Translations under genes and position numbers: made by a program
Assembly (NCBI GenBank): GCA_028622995.1
Contig: JAJQJQ010000035.1
Coordinates: forward strand, 248,001 to 312,000
Source: Panagrolaimus kolymaensis
Lineage: Eukaryota > Nematoda > Chromadorea > Rhabditida > Panagrolaimidae
DNA: 64,000 nt
Direction: 5' to 3'
Notes under the pieces: model-generated
Databases searched by the model: none
What the model saw: the letters and a program-made list of their open reading frames with translations, nothing else
What the model was told of the DNA's origin: nothing
Shown here: piece after piece, positions 1 through 9,960 of the stretch
Position numbering within the stretch: the first letter of the stretch is position 1
How the letters are laid out: each line of letters opens with the position of its first letter

Positions 1-1432
1 GTTGTTAGTGAATCTTTTATTCATCATCAAGGAAATGTGTGCCTGGCATTTAATATTAGAGAAGCTACTATCATAAGTTGAAAGGTAGCTTTCTTCTTAA
101 ACCGCCGGAACAAACAAAATGTTTTTGACACACAACTTACTTGAAATTTAGGATCCAATGTTTCCATAGTAATACTTGATGATGATTTTCCAAATGCATC
201 TTTAGCATAATGCATTACCGATCGATAATCATACGTGACATTGTAAGTTGTGGCTTCATCGGTGGGGACTTTTTCAAATTGTGAATAATAAGCTAAATGG
301 CATTGTTGCTTGGAAGTTTTTACATTATGGTTATAAATGGGGATTATTACCTGTTTCAATATTTTCATAATGTACTTTAATAAATCCATCTCGATCAGCT
401 CTCATATGTTCATGCCATAAACCAAGGGTATGCATGAGTTCATGAACCTGGAAAATATTTTCATTTGTGGTGCGACTAAAATTGAAATTTCCTCCAAGAA
501 AATAAACTTACAACAATATCATGTTCAACGCAAGTTGCAACGTTGTTAGCTTCAAGCATCACGACATTTTTTCCTGCTTGTCGACCCACAGTTGTATAAC
601 ATCCTTGATTTCTTTCATTTCTTAAATCAAGATAATCTTTTTGGTTTGCCCGTTTTTGAAATCGAAGGCAAGTATTATTTTCAATTGCTTTCATTGATTC
701 TTGAATTATATCTAATTCTTCAGAATCTGTAAAGGAAAAAATTGAATGAAACTAGATTGAAGCGTGTAAAAATTACCGAAGCTTCCAGTAATTATATATG
801 GCAAAATATAATTTCCTTGTGCATCAGTATAAACCGTCCAGCGGTAATTTGATGTGCTTGGAAGGGCATTAAACATTACATGTCTAAAAAAAGGTGAAAT
901 GCAAAATCGGAATTGAATTTATATGGGAAGACATCTCTAATAAATTTTCTATGCAAAGCCGAATGTAAGCAAGGTTAGAAAAAATGCAAAAAAGGTTTTT
1001 AAGTTTAATATTTCACATAAAAATAAACGCTTTGTCAAAGCTTTGAATCATCCTCAAACAACAGTGACTAATAAGTTGAGTATAATAAATTTAATGCAAA
1101 CAAATTTTCACTTTTCAAAATCTCAAAAAAAATTGAAAAAAAACAAATTGCAATTTGTTTTATTTTGTTTCCTCGATTCTTAAAAAAAAGTTACTAAAGA
1201 AAGAGTTTTCCTTATTAATTTTTGAGCTATCTTTTAAAATGCAAAAAATATGAGAATCAAAAGCTATGAATAAATGAATAAAATCTTACGGCACTGCAAA
1301 TGCAGCTTGTTGAGGTCTGAGTTGAGCAATATCACCGCCATTTTGTTTGTAAATATTAATCCTTTGACCTCTTTTACAATAACAAAAATTCCATAAACAA
1401 ATAAATATTAATAAAATTAATTTAATCCACAT
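1..1432 (-). CDS. Astacin (M12A) zinc metalloprotease, 3' part outside window
   Basis: Secreted nematode astacin-type endopeptidase (nas-like). Exons on the minus strand: 1432-1290, 883-777, 726-512, 447-351 and 292-141; later exons lie beyond base 1 or were not found. The start at 1432 gives a hydrophobic signal peptide ([19 protein letters not shown]). After about 35 propeptide-like residues comes the catalytic domain, with the zinc motif [13 protein letters not shown] (three His plus the catalytic Glu) and the Met-turn region [14 protein letters not shown]. Both are diagnostic for astacins. The section ends at [11 protein letters not shown], where astacins usually have ITxxxxDPxYQ. Cysteines in NNTCLRF, NQGCYTT and NVATCVEH fit the family disulphides. 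Whether CUB, EGF or ShKT domains follow cannot be seen. A broken copy of exon 1 lies near 7.2 kb. Confidence 0.9.
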
Positions 1433-2753
1433 GTTACTTATGTTTACTTTTAAAACCAAAAAACAACAATTAATTTGTCGACGCTTTTGTTAAGGTTAGT
1501 TATTAAAAAGAAGACAACCCAAAAGACAGACGACGACAACCGCTTCCGGAGAAATCAAAATCGCTCAAATGTTCCGCAATAATTTTTTTTTCTTGCTTGC
1601 TTATTTTTCTTCCCTATTATCGATACTGATTCGCCCTCATCATCATCGTTTCCCATCCCCATTTTCTATGTATGGAAATGGATGAATGACGAAGAAAAAA
1701 AATACTGTTTAATCAGCCGTTCCCTTTTTTTCTCCTCAATCAAAATGTCACAATTCCCCCATTGGAATCCTAAAGAAAGAAGGGAAGCAACAGCCTCTTT
1801 TTTCAATAATGGTATTCCATTTGGCCCTTAGGCTTTCATAATTCAATTCCAAAAAAAGTTATGTTTGCTTTTCCTCCAAAGCTTTTTTTGTTATCAAAAA
1901 AAGAAAAGAAAACAAGCTGGCGATCGACAATAGCCATTTTTATTTGCATTCACACAGAAGATGAAGGTGGAAAAGAAGAATAAAAAATGTTTAAAAAAAG
2001 AAGCTAACGATGTGTATTTTTTTTTTTGCTTGATCACTTTCTTTTTTTCCGGATGAAGGAAGGAAGAAGAAGCTTGAGTCATCCATCATCATTCAATGCT
2101 TTTCCTATTTATTTTTTTTTTTTGATTCAAAAAAGTCAGTTTTTTAAGGAGGAATTATTTCTTTTTCTAAAACATGCTTCCTTCTTTTTTTAGCAGCTGT
2201 TAAATCAAAAATATACAAATATATGTTTATTTTTTGTATCGTTAATTATTATTGCGGCTATTAAGATAAGGAATGCAAATAAGCAACAAAAAATGGAAGT
2301 TAAAAAATTAATTTTGAAAAGGTGTAAAACCGTTAGTTCATTGGTTAGGGTTTATCGTTACAACAAATAAAAAAATTAGTCAACCATCTAAATACGCATT
2401 TAAAAATTGATATATTTATCAGAATCATCTTTGTGTGTGTATATATCTAAAAAAGTCTCCATTTTAAACTTCGAAAAAATCTATGTTCTTTTGGAAGTAA
2501 AGCATTGAGTAAAAAATTCAAATGAAAATTCCTTGGGAATGTTTTTAGCATAAACAAACTTTCATGATTGCGCGAACGTAAAAATTTGCATAAAACATTT
2601 TCTCATTCATTTCAAAGCCTTCCTGTGATGTGAGTTTGCTTTCTTTCATTCATACAAAAGCTTGAAGCTGCGACGACGTTGTCAACTTCAAATCAATTCA
2701 ATCTTCAACTTTTCTATTTTCTCATCTCAAAGTGCTCCATCCTTCATCAACAA
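1433..2753. other. Intergenic, AT-rich
   Basis: No convincing gene. Long T and A runs and short purine-rich tracts dominate. The open frame at 1894-2082 (-) is low-complexity Phe/Lys and is not supported. This stretch should hold the astacin promoter, but I recognise no specific site. Confidence 0.5.
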
Positions 2754-2764
2754 CTAGGCAAGAA

Positions 2765-2783
2765 GCGGCGCTCCGCGCCGCGA
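2765..2783. repeat. GC-rich hairpin, outer Helitron 3' end
   Basis: The stem GCGGCGC / GCGCCGC closes a three-base loop within very AT-rich DNA. CTAG lies 7 bases outside it. The architecture matches the ends at 15995 and 52924. Confidence 0.7.
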
Positions 2784-2966
2784 TCCCCATAATTTTACAA
2801 ATTGTATTAATAAGGAAAATTTATTTCATTGAACTAATTATATTATAAATTACAAAAAAATTAAAACACCAATTATTTATTTAATAGTTTTTTTATCTTG
2901 ATTTGCAAACTTGCGAGAGCGAATTTGACCACCAGTTTCTTAACGTCCACCACCAGCAGATTACTT

Positions 2967-4083
2967 CTATCCATTACGACCGGTATTCTTATGTTTAGCT
3001 TGAGCAGGATTTTCTTTTCCATCAACTCCTCCTTGTTTTTCTCCAGCACCATAAGTTTTGTTTTTTCCACCTTGACCAACAGCATCTTTTTCACCATGTT
3101 GAACGCTTTCTTTTCCACCAATTGCAGCAGGTTGTTCTTTACCACTTCCAGCTATTCCTTGAGCACCAAGTTGAGAATGATTAATTTTAATAATATTATT
3201 GCAAACCATAAAAATGATCCCATCTAAAACATCAAATATACTCATTGTTTTGAAAATATAACTTACCAGCTTTAAATATATCACCATAAGCGGTACATTC
3301 ATCACCAGCTTTGATTTCAACAAATGATTTAAGTTCAAGTTCAATAATGTTATCAAAAGAATCAGCCAGCATTACAATCCATTTATCACCATGTTTCTTA
3401 GGCAAGCAATCAACAATACCGCGGAGGATAACATTTTTCTTTTCATTTGCAAGAAGGTTGAAATTCTTAACTTCTCCACGAACAGTTGAAAACAGGATTT
3501 CTGCTGTTGTTTCTCTACCAGCAATAAGTTGGATATTGAGATCATCAGATTTGAAAACATAAGCACTTGATGAGCGACGATTTTCGGCTTTGATAGCTTG
3601 TTTAAGGCATATGATGTCACCAACACCAATATCAACATATCCAGCAAGATTTTCACCATTAACTTTAAACGAAAATTTCTTTTGGATATCAGCATACTCA
3701 TCATCAGAAATAACGCAGTTGAAGTACTTATAACGTGGATCATCTTTTGATACGGAAGCAATGCGACATATTATATCAAAAGCACTAAAAAAATAATAAT
3801 AAGAGTAAATTAATAAAGAAAAAAATTACTGATGGCGCATGTTTTTCTTGATCTTCATAACATCTGATACCTTAGATAATTGGATATGATCTTGCGAAAG
3901 AAGAACACCAGCAGATTGAGGAAAAGCACCAGAATGAGGACCGCCAGCAGATTTAGGACCACCACCAGATTGAGGAAAAGCACCAGAATGAGGAACACCA
4001 GCAGATTTTGGACCACCACCAGATTGAGGAACGCCAGCAGATTGAGCATCATCACCAGAAAATGGAACATCAGATTGAGACAT
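2967..4083 (-). CDS. OB-fold-like (RPA/POT1-like?) protein with Ser/Pro/Gly repeats
   Basis: Exons 4083-3830, 3784-3267 and 3223-2967 give 342 residues. Residues 1-65 are imperfect repeats of the type PQSGGGPKSAGVPHSGAF. The middle holds two beta-rich blocks. The second, NVILRGIVDCLPKKHGDKW followed by IVMLADSFDNIIELELKSF, looks like an OB-fold of the kind found in single-strand DNA-binding proteins such as RPA70 or POT1. The tail is Gly/Lys/Gln-rich (GKEQPAAIGGKESVQHGEK). I recognise no exact family, and the OB call is by pattern only. The gene lies inside the outer Helitron-like ends and runs in the Helitron sense. It may be a captured host gene or an element-encoded ssDNA-binding protein; plant Helitrons are known to carry RPA-like genes. 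Confidence 0.6.
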
Positions 4084-4449
4084 TTCTTAGATTTTTTAAA
4101 CAAAGAATTCAAGCGACCAGAATGCAACCAAATTTTGAATTGAAATGAACAGTTTTTGCTTTGCGCTTTTCTTTATATAGGATTTTGAAGTTTCATCTAA
4201 AATTTCAAGGATAAATTTGCATAATATTTATGATTATTTACTTTTTTTACTATCATAATAGCTGCGTAAAAGAATGTACAATAAAAGCATATTCCGTGAA
4301 GTGGCGATATCTGTTCAATCATAAAATAAAAATAGAAAATACATAACATGAAAATAAACGACTTACCTCCTCTTGCTCTCCCTCAACATATAATGCTGCA
4401 TACCCTGCAGCGGGGGCCACCATAAAGGTGGTTAAAAAGATCCTCGCAA

Positions 4450-4471
4450 CACGCGGGCCTCCGGCCCGCGA
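4450..4471. repeat. GC-rich hairpin, inner Helitron-like 3' end
   Basis: The stem GCGGGCC / GGCCCGC has a three-base loop, preceded by cctcgcaacac. This aligns with ctaggcaagaa before the outer hairpin at 2765, so it is probably a decayed copy of the same terminal structure. A separate small hairpin, ccacc...ggtgg, lies at about 4417-4431. Confidence 0.55.
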
Positions 4472-4622
4472 TATAACTACTTCATTTTGCATTTATTAAT
4501 TTTATATCATCTTATCCGTTTTCAAAAATACTCAAAATTTAAACTTTATACCAAATCTAAATAAATTAGATCTCTTTTCATTTTTACCCAGCGAAATAAA
4601 AGTCACCAACATTATCCAACAG

Positions 4623-5288
4623 ATAGGGAAATGCGGGCCTTCGGCCCGGCATATTGTATATATTAAAATCTATCCTTGCAAGTTGCAACCTTTAAAATTT
4701 ATGGATTTGGATTCTTTACCATATTAGATACGTTGAGCATATAAGACGCTGTAATAGATAAAATTTTGCAACTTTGCTAAATTCTTATGGCTTTTTAAAA
4801 TGCTATTGCATGGATTTTCATCATTCTCATAGTACGTATATAAGATCTTCATTTAATATACCTAAGGTTTTTCCACCGCGCAACTAATTTCCTTATCCAA
4901 TTATCCACTTCCTTCTAAAGAACCCCAAATGCTTTATAGCACCTCAATAATAATAGCTAATTATTTCTTTTCAATAAAAAAGTCATTGTCCATGTTGTTT
5001 TATGCAACTCTCTTCAGATCTTGGATCCTTTACCATTTTTGGATCCTTTGGGTATTTGGATCTTTTAGATATTTAGATCCTAAGGCATATTTGAATTTAT
5101 TTCGATCCTTTTGCATCATTGGGTAACTCAAAAAAAACAACCGCTCATCAACGCTACATTTTCATACAATGAAAAGCTTTTTACTTTGAACATTCATTCA
5201 TTTTTTTATGCTAATTTTTTCATTTTTATTGAATTTTCCCATGATAGATTTCCAGGCTTCCACAGCCAATCAAAATTACTAGGAAGGA
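4623..5288 (-). mobile_element. Short non-autonomous Helitron-like core (about 666 bp)
   Basis: The 3' end is the hairpin GCGGGCC-TTC-GGCCCGG, six bases, then CTAT on the minus strand, one base from CTAG. The 5' end at 5288 is TCCTTCCTAGTAA. The 5' half contains scattered GGATCC/GATC motifs (5010-5110) and a stretch around 5140-5180 that resembles the element at 52924-53360. There is no coding capacity. It may be the original element of the composite region. Confidence 0.5.
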
Positions 5289-5293
5289 CATCA

Positions 5294-6742
5294 ATGGAAA
5301 AACAAGTTGAACATGAACCGTTCTACCATGGTCTTCTGCCGCGGGAAGATATGAAAGCAATGTTAAAGAAAAATGGTGACTTCTTACTCCGTATGAGCGA
5401 TCCAAACACTGGTGAACGTACTGTTATCCTTTCGATGATGGTCCATGAAGAACGCGAAGAAGTAAGTTTGCTTTTGGAAACTATGGATAGTTGCGTCAAA
5501 ATAAATGTTATCTTTCAGATGAAACATTTTGTTGTTCGGAAAACCAGTGATAATAAATTCACAATTGAAAAATATGGCTTCACAACCATTAATGAAATGA
5601 TCGCTCATCATATGACCAAGAATGATCCCATCTCAACAAAAGATCCTGATACCATTCTACGAAATCCTATTGGTCGTCAAAGCTGGGAATTATCTCATGA
5701 TGATATCGAACCAATGAAGAAGTTGGGTGAAGGTGCTTATGGTGAAGTTCATATGGGTAAACTCCGATTAAAAACTGGTGCCAAAGTCAACGTTGCTATC
5801 AAAATGGCCAAATTGGAATCATTGACCAAAGAACAAATCAAAGAAGTTATGGCTGAAGCTCGACTCATGCGAAGTTTTGATCATCCAAGTAAGTTTTCCT
5901 TTTAACAGATTTATATAATGTGAACTTCATTGATTGCTTTTTTTCAGATGTTGTCAAGTTCTATGGTGTTGCTGCTGGTACGGAACCTTTGATGGTGCTA
6001 ATGGAATTGGTTGATTGTGGCGCTCTTGACTCGTATCTTACAAAAAATCCTGGACTTGCAGCTGATAAAAAGATGGAAATGTGTACCCAAGCTTCATGGG
6101 GAGTTGAATATTTGCATAACCGAGTAAGCCTCTTTATTACTTCTAAAACTAATAATTTTTATCTTTTTAGCAAGTCCTTCACAGAGATATCGCTGCTCGT
6201 AATTGTCTTTATGGCGATGGCAAAGTATGTTTTCTTTTCGAATATTTTGAAATTCAACTTTATCTTTTCTTCACTTTTAGGTCAAAATCAGTGATTTCGG
6301 TTTAACTCGTGAAGGAACAACATATCAAATGGATCCACATTGTCGTGTACCAATTCGTTGGTTAGCACCTGAAGTCCTTCGAACTGCGATGTATTCTCAA
6401 AAAACCGACATATGGGCATTTGGAATTCTATGTTGGGAAATTTTCGCTGCTGCTGAACCTTATCCGGGAATGACTGTTGCTGAAGTTAATGGCCAAGTTA
6501 AGCAAGGATACCGTATGACATTCCCTGATGGTACACCACCTGAATTGATAGCATTTGTTGGTAAATACTGCTGGTGTGAAAATCCTAATGATCGTGGCTC
6601 AATGACCGATATCTCTCATCATCTTGAACGTATCACTGGTCTTTCTCGTCCTCAAGTAGCTCCTCAGCATTCAACTTCTGATCAACAAACTGCTGTCACA
6701 AATCGCTCAAAGAAATCAAAGAATAAGAAAAAGAATAAGTAA
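5294..6742 (+). CDS. SH2-domain non-receptor tyrosine kinase, Fes/Fer (SPE-8-like) type
   Basis: Exons 5294-5461, 5519-5888, 5948-6123, 6171-6224 and 6281-6742 encode 409 residues. An SH2 domain opens the protein: FYHGLLPRED, then DFLLRMSD with the phosphotyrosine-binding Arg. A complete kinase domain follows: P-loop GEGAYGEV near residue 125, VAIK lysine near 150, catalytic HRDIAARN near 243, DFG near 261, WLAPEVL and DIWAFGIL. Activation-loop Tyr is present in GTTYQMDP. The tail ends in a Lys-rich run. This compact SH2-kinase form lacking an F-BAR domain is the expanded nematode Fer-like class, several members of which act in sperm. The start at 5294 is chosen because SH2 begins at once. 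It lies five bases after a Helitron end, so its promoter probably lies in mobile DNA. Confidence 0.92.
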
Positions 6743-7132
6743 ACGATGGAAATGATTTGAAGAAAGAAAATTCATATTTAGCTGAACTTTATTGTAAGAA
6801 TATTTAATTGAATAAAGATAATAATATTTTATTTTGTCACTTCGGTTCACGTTTTCTAAATATTTTCATATAAAGCATATAAAATTTAAAAAAACTATCT
6901 TTGAGAATATACAGCAATACAATTTTTGTATTTTTAACTTAAAAAAAGGTTGCAAAATGGCGCCATAAAAAACCTTCGCATTCTTTGCAACAGTCGGATA
7001 TTAGACTTTACCACAAGAGATCAAACCTTTTCTTTTTTGTTTTTTATGCTTCGATTGTATCCCACTTCTGGTTTGTATGAGTTAGCAAATTTTTCTTCAG
7101 AAAAAATTCTAACACATTTTTTTAGCAAACTA
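6743..7132. other. Intergenic, 3' flank of the kinase
   Basis: An AATAAA-like signal occurs near 6811 (gaataaagat). No gene was seen. Confidence 0.4.
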
Positions 7133-7230
7133 GTCCTTTGACCTCTTTTACAGTAACAAAAATTCCATAAAAAAATAAATATTAATAAAAATTATTTAAT
7201 CCACATGTTATTTTGTTTATTTTTAAAGCC
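7133..7230 (-). pseudogene. Relic copy of astacin exon 1
   Basis: About 98 bases match 1343-1440 closely, including the start codon and signal-peptide codons. On the minus strand it reads MWIK and then hits a stop, because a small change converts AAATTAATT to AAATAATTT. Later residues ([12 protein letters not shown]) are still readable. It is a dead dispersed fragment in the same orientation as the source gene, about 75 bp from a MITE. Confidence 0.75.
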
Positions 7231-7306
7231 AACATGGTATGAAAATTAATGGTTTGCTTATTTTTTTTTACAAGTCTGCAATTAACACACACAAAATAAT
7301 TATCAC

Positions 7307-7698
7307 TAGTGTTAAATTACCGACCGAAAAGTCGGTAATTACCGACTTACCGACCGACTTTTTACCGACCGATTTACCGACCGACCGCTTTTTTATACCG
7401 ACATTTTACCGACTTTACCGACCGACAAAATTTTATACCGACATTTTTTTTCAAGTATTTATTAGGATTTGTTTTTCTTAAAAAGTTAATAGAAATACTA
7501 TTTTTTTGATGTTATTATCACTTTAGCATTTAAAAAAATGTATTTTTGACTAAAAACTGAAAGTTTTGTTGATTTTCTGACTCGAAAAATTTTTTTATAC
7601 CTACTTTTTACCGACTTTACCGACCGGGAGCAATTTCCATACCGACAATTTTATGAATTTACCTACTTTTTTGTCGGTCGGTCGGTAATTTAACACTA
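7307..7698. mobile_element. hAT-type MITE, 392 bp
   Basis: Terminal inverted repeats begin TAGTGTTAAATTACCGACCG. They are flanked by an exact 8-bp target duplication ATTATCAC at 7299-7306 and 7699-7706. An 8-bp duplication with a TAGNG-like start is typical of hAT elements. The interior is built from many ACCGAC/CCGACCG subrepeats in both senses and has no transposase. Confidence 0.88.
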
Positions 7699-7706
7699 AT
7701 TATCAC

Positions 7707-7976
7707 TACTAAAAATTGAATCCAAAATTTCACGTTTTTTTTTCTACTGCTAAGGAAATTTGTGACTAAAGACTATAATAATTAACTTTGACTAATCCTC
7801 CAAAATAAACATCACAGATGGGAGGAATAGAGCAGCATTTAAATGTAATTTTTAACCATTCAAAATTTCCTCTTTTTTCGTAGCTTTTTTTCCGCTTTTT
7901 TCTTTAAAGCCATAAACGTTTCTTCTTCTGAAATATTATTTTTTTTTGCTTTTTGTAATTGCATTTTCTGTAAATT
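7707..7976. other. Upstream region of the Sre-like gene
   Basis: AT-rich, with poly-T tracts. An N-terminal exon of the receptor could lie here, but I cannot identify one. Confidence 0.3.
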
Positions 7977-9261
7977 ATGTCTGGTGTTTATTTTACGATT
8001 TGTTATGGTATTAGTTTACTGCTGGCTGTTGCAACAATAATATTTGGCACATATATTGGAATTAAAAGATTTTATACACTTAATGATCTTCCAAAAGCTT
8101 TAAGGTAAATTTCAAGGAAAATAAAGAAGTAAATCATGTGGGTTTTTAATGGACTAAAAGCGGCTTTCTAAATTTATAATTTATAACAAAAAATATTTTT
8201 ACCAAATTTCTTAAACAACAAAACTTTGAATCAAAAATACTCTTTTTTTAATAAAAGTAAAACATTTTTTAGATTATACATATTAATTAGTTGTTCGCCA
8301 TATATGGTAATCATACCTTTATCATCAATATACATATCAGCTCATTATTTAATTTTTAACCCTCAACAACAGCAATATCCTTTAACAATAGTAGATATCC
8401 TTGAAACAATAATTAATTTTTCTTCGCAACAAATTCGCCACACACTTTTAATATTTATTTTTGAACGAATTATTGCAACCATTTTTCTTGAAAAATATGC
8501 ACTTTCATCAAAAATTTTATTATTTTTTTGTTTAACTATTTTTTCTTATTCCGCCACAGCTTTTTATATGATTTTTATATTTTATCGTAAGTTTTTAGCC
8601 TCAGTTTTTGAAAATGTGGTAAATAGCGGAAAAAAATTGCAGATGAAAACAATGGAATTTCAAGTTTTTATTTAATAAATTTTCGAAGATATTATATTTT
8701 AGTTGCTCATATTTTTACTCTTGGGTTTTGTATTATTTTGCATATATTAAATAGGCGAATGTATAAAATTTTTGCTTATCGCATTACTTTAAGAAAACGA
8801 TATAAAGTAAGTGTTTTAAGAAATTTTGAATATCGAGGAAGCTTTCTGATTAGGGGTAAGCGAGCTTGTAAAAATTTGGGTTTTTTAGATGGTTGAAAAT
8901 ATTAAAGTTTTAACATACATATTTCCTTCAATTTTAACCTTTACTTTATTAGCCCAACTTGGATCGTTTTTAACAATAATATTTCAAAGCTACAATTTAT
9001 CTCCATTGCCTTCGTGCATTAACCATATTGTAAGTGTGAAAAACTTTTACAACATTCTAAAAAAGATATTTAATTTTATTTTAGTTTTATAATCTTTCTT
9101 TTTTTCTTGTGTATATTCGACACTATTTTATTAATCCAATAAAAAATCATATTGCTGATAATGTCACAGTTACATCAGTTAAAAATCCATTTGGAAAGGA
9201 TTTACCTGCGCATGTTACAACAGAAAAATATTTTCAAGAGCTTCGACAATTATGGAATTAG
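7977..9261 (+). CDS. Serpentine chemoreceptor, Sre-like (Sra superfamily)
   Basis: Exons 7977-8104, 8273-8586, 8703-8806, 8889-9029 and 9085-9261 give 287 residues. This is a nematode seven-helix GPCR, probably in chemosensory neurons. Hydrophobic segments recur along the chain. Family marks are FERIIATIFLEKY (the ER..AT...Y motif after TM3), RYKMVENIKVL before a helix (matching R.Q..EN.RVL), and a C-terminal tail NPFGKDLPAHVTTEKYFQEL ending RQLWN, as in Sre proteins. It is shorter than the usual 340-370 residues, so one N-terminal exon may be missed or lost. Assignment to Sre rather than Srb/Sra is by motif memory only. Confidence 0.8.
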
Positions 9262-9960
9262 CTAATGATGATGATTCATTTATAATTGCAAAAAAGAAAT
9301 AAGTCATAGAGCTGCTTTTGTTTATATGCTTTAGGTAATAAATAAATAAAATAATTAACTATGAAATTTCTATAGCGTTAAAATACAGTGCGTTTTTTAT
9401 ATAAAATTCATAAATTATTTTAGTGACGTCTTGCTTATAAATTGCGTTCTTTTTTTAGTAGTATTTATTACGAAAGTAGCACAAAGTTTAAAGAAATCAC
9501 ATCAGAAAATAAAATAAATTTCACTTTTACTTCATCAAGATTAGATATGCAACAAGAAGAATCTGGTTCATTGAAAGAACTTGTTTCTAATTTAACAAAC
9601 AATTTATTGACTAAAACTTATTATTCTTTTTTATCTCAAAAAAATTATCCTTTTATTAATATAATAAAAATATTCAAAACTAAAACCGTTATTAAAAAAC
9701 CAATTTAAAAAGAAAGATTCAAAAAATCCCAAAAAAATCAGAAATGTAGCTATTCAGAAACCCAAAATAAAGAAAAGAGAAAAAGTAAAAAACAGGACCC
9801 GTAGAAAGAAAGAAAAAATATGATAATAAATTTCAAGACTGACCGATATAATTAATTTTTGTTTTGTTTTGCATTCAAAATTTTGGGGGAGAAAATTTCA
9901 ATGCTGGTGGCCCGTGTTGGGTAAAGGTAACCTAGAGAGAAAATATATATAAATAAAAAA
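9262..9960. other. Intergenic, with one doubtful exon-like frame
   Basis: A frame at about 9460-9708 (+) follows a good acceptor (tttttttag) and encodes a polar Ser/Thr/Lys-rich peptide, then a Lys-rich stretch. I see no start, partner exons or homology. It could be a remnant of the neighbouring receptor locus. Confidence 0.25.

Larger units (their letters stand above)
2754..5288 (-). mobile_element. Composite Helitron-like region with three hairpin 3' ends
   Basis: Read on the minus strand this looks like a Helitron. The 5' end at 5288 begins TCCTTCCTAGTAA, matching the start of the resolved element at 53360 and resembling that at 18852. Three GC-rich hairpins follow as candidate 3' ends: near 4627-4651, near 4450-4471, and 2765-2783. 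The outermost has the canonical tail, stem then 6-7 bases then CTAG, with CTAG at 2754-2757 and A outside. The two inner ends have a CTAG-like tetramer altered to CTAT or GAGG. The outer span encloses an OB-fold-like gene. The base outside the 5' end is C on the plus strand rather than the expected T, so the exact limits or insertion history are uncertain. Confidence 0.5.

Noticed and set aside
1894..2082. 62-codon minus-strand ORF
   Set aside because: Almost entirely Phe/Lys from poly-T/poly-A; no support.
3855..4143. Alternative frames across the repeat-rich first exon of the OB-fold gene
   Set aside because: Shadow frames produced by the 18-33 bp repeats. Only the frame starting at 4083 splices into the downstream exons.
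4100..4440. A separate 5' end for the outermost hairpin (2765)
   Set aside because: No TCCTTC-like terminus could be found between 4085 and 4622, so I did not call an independent element there.
7239..7481. 80-codon ORF with PTD repeats
   Set aside because: Translation of the ACCGAC subrepeats of the hAT MITE, not a protein gene.
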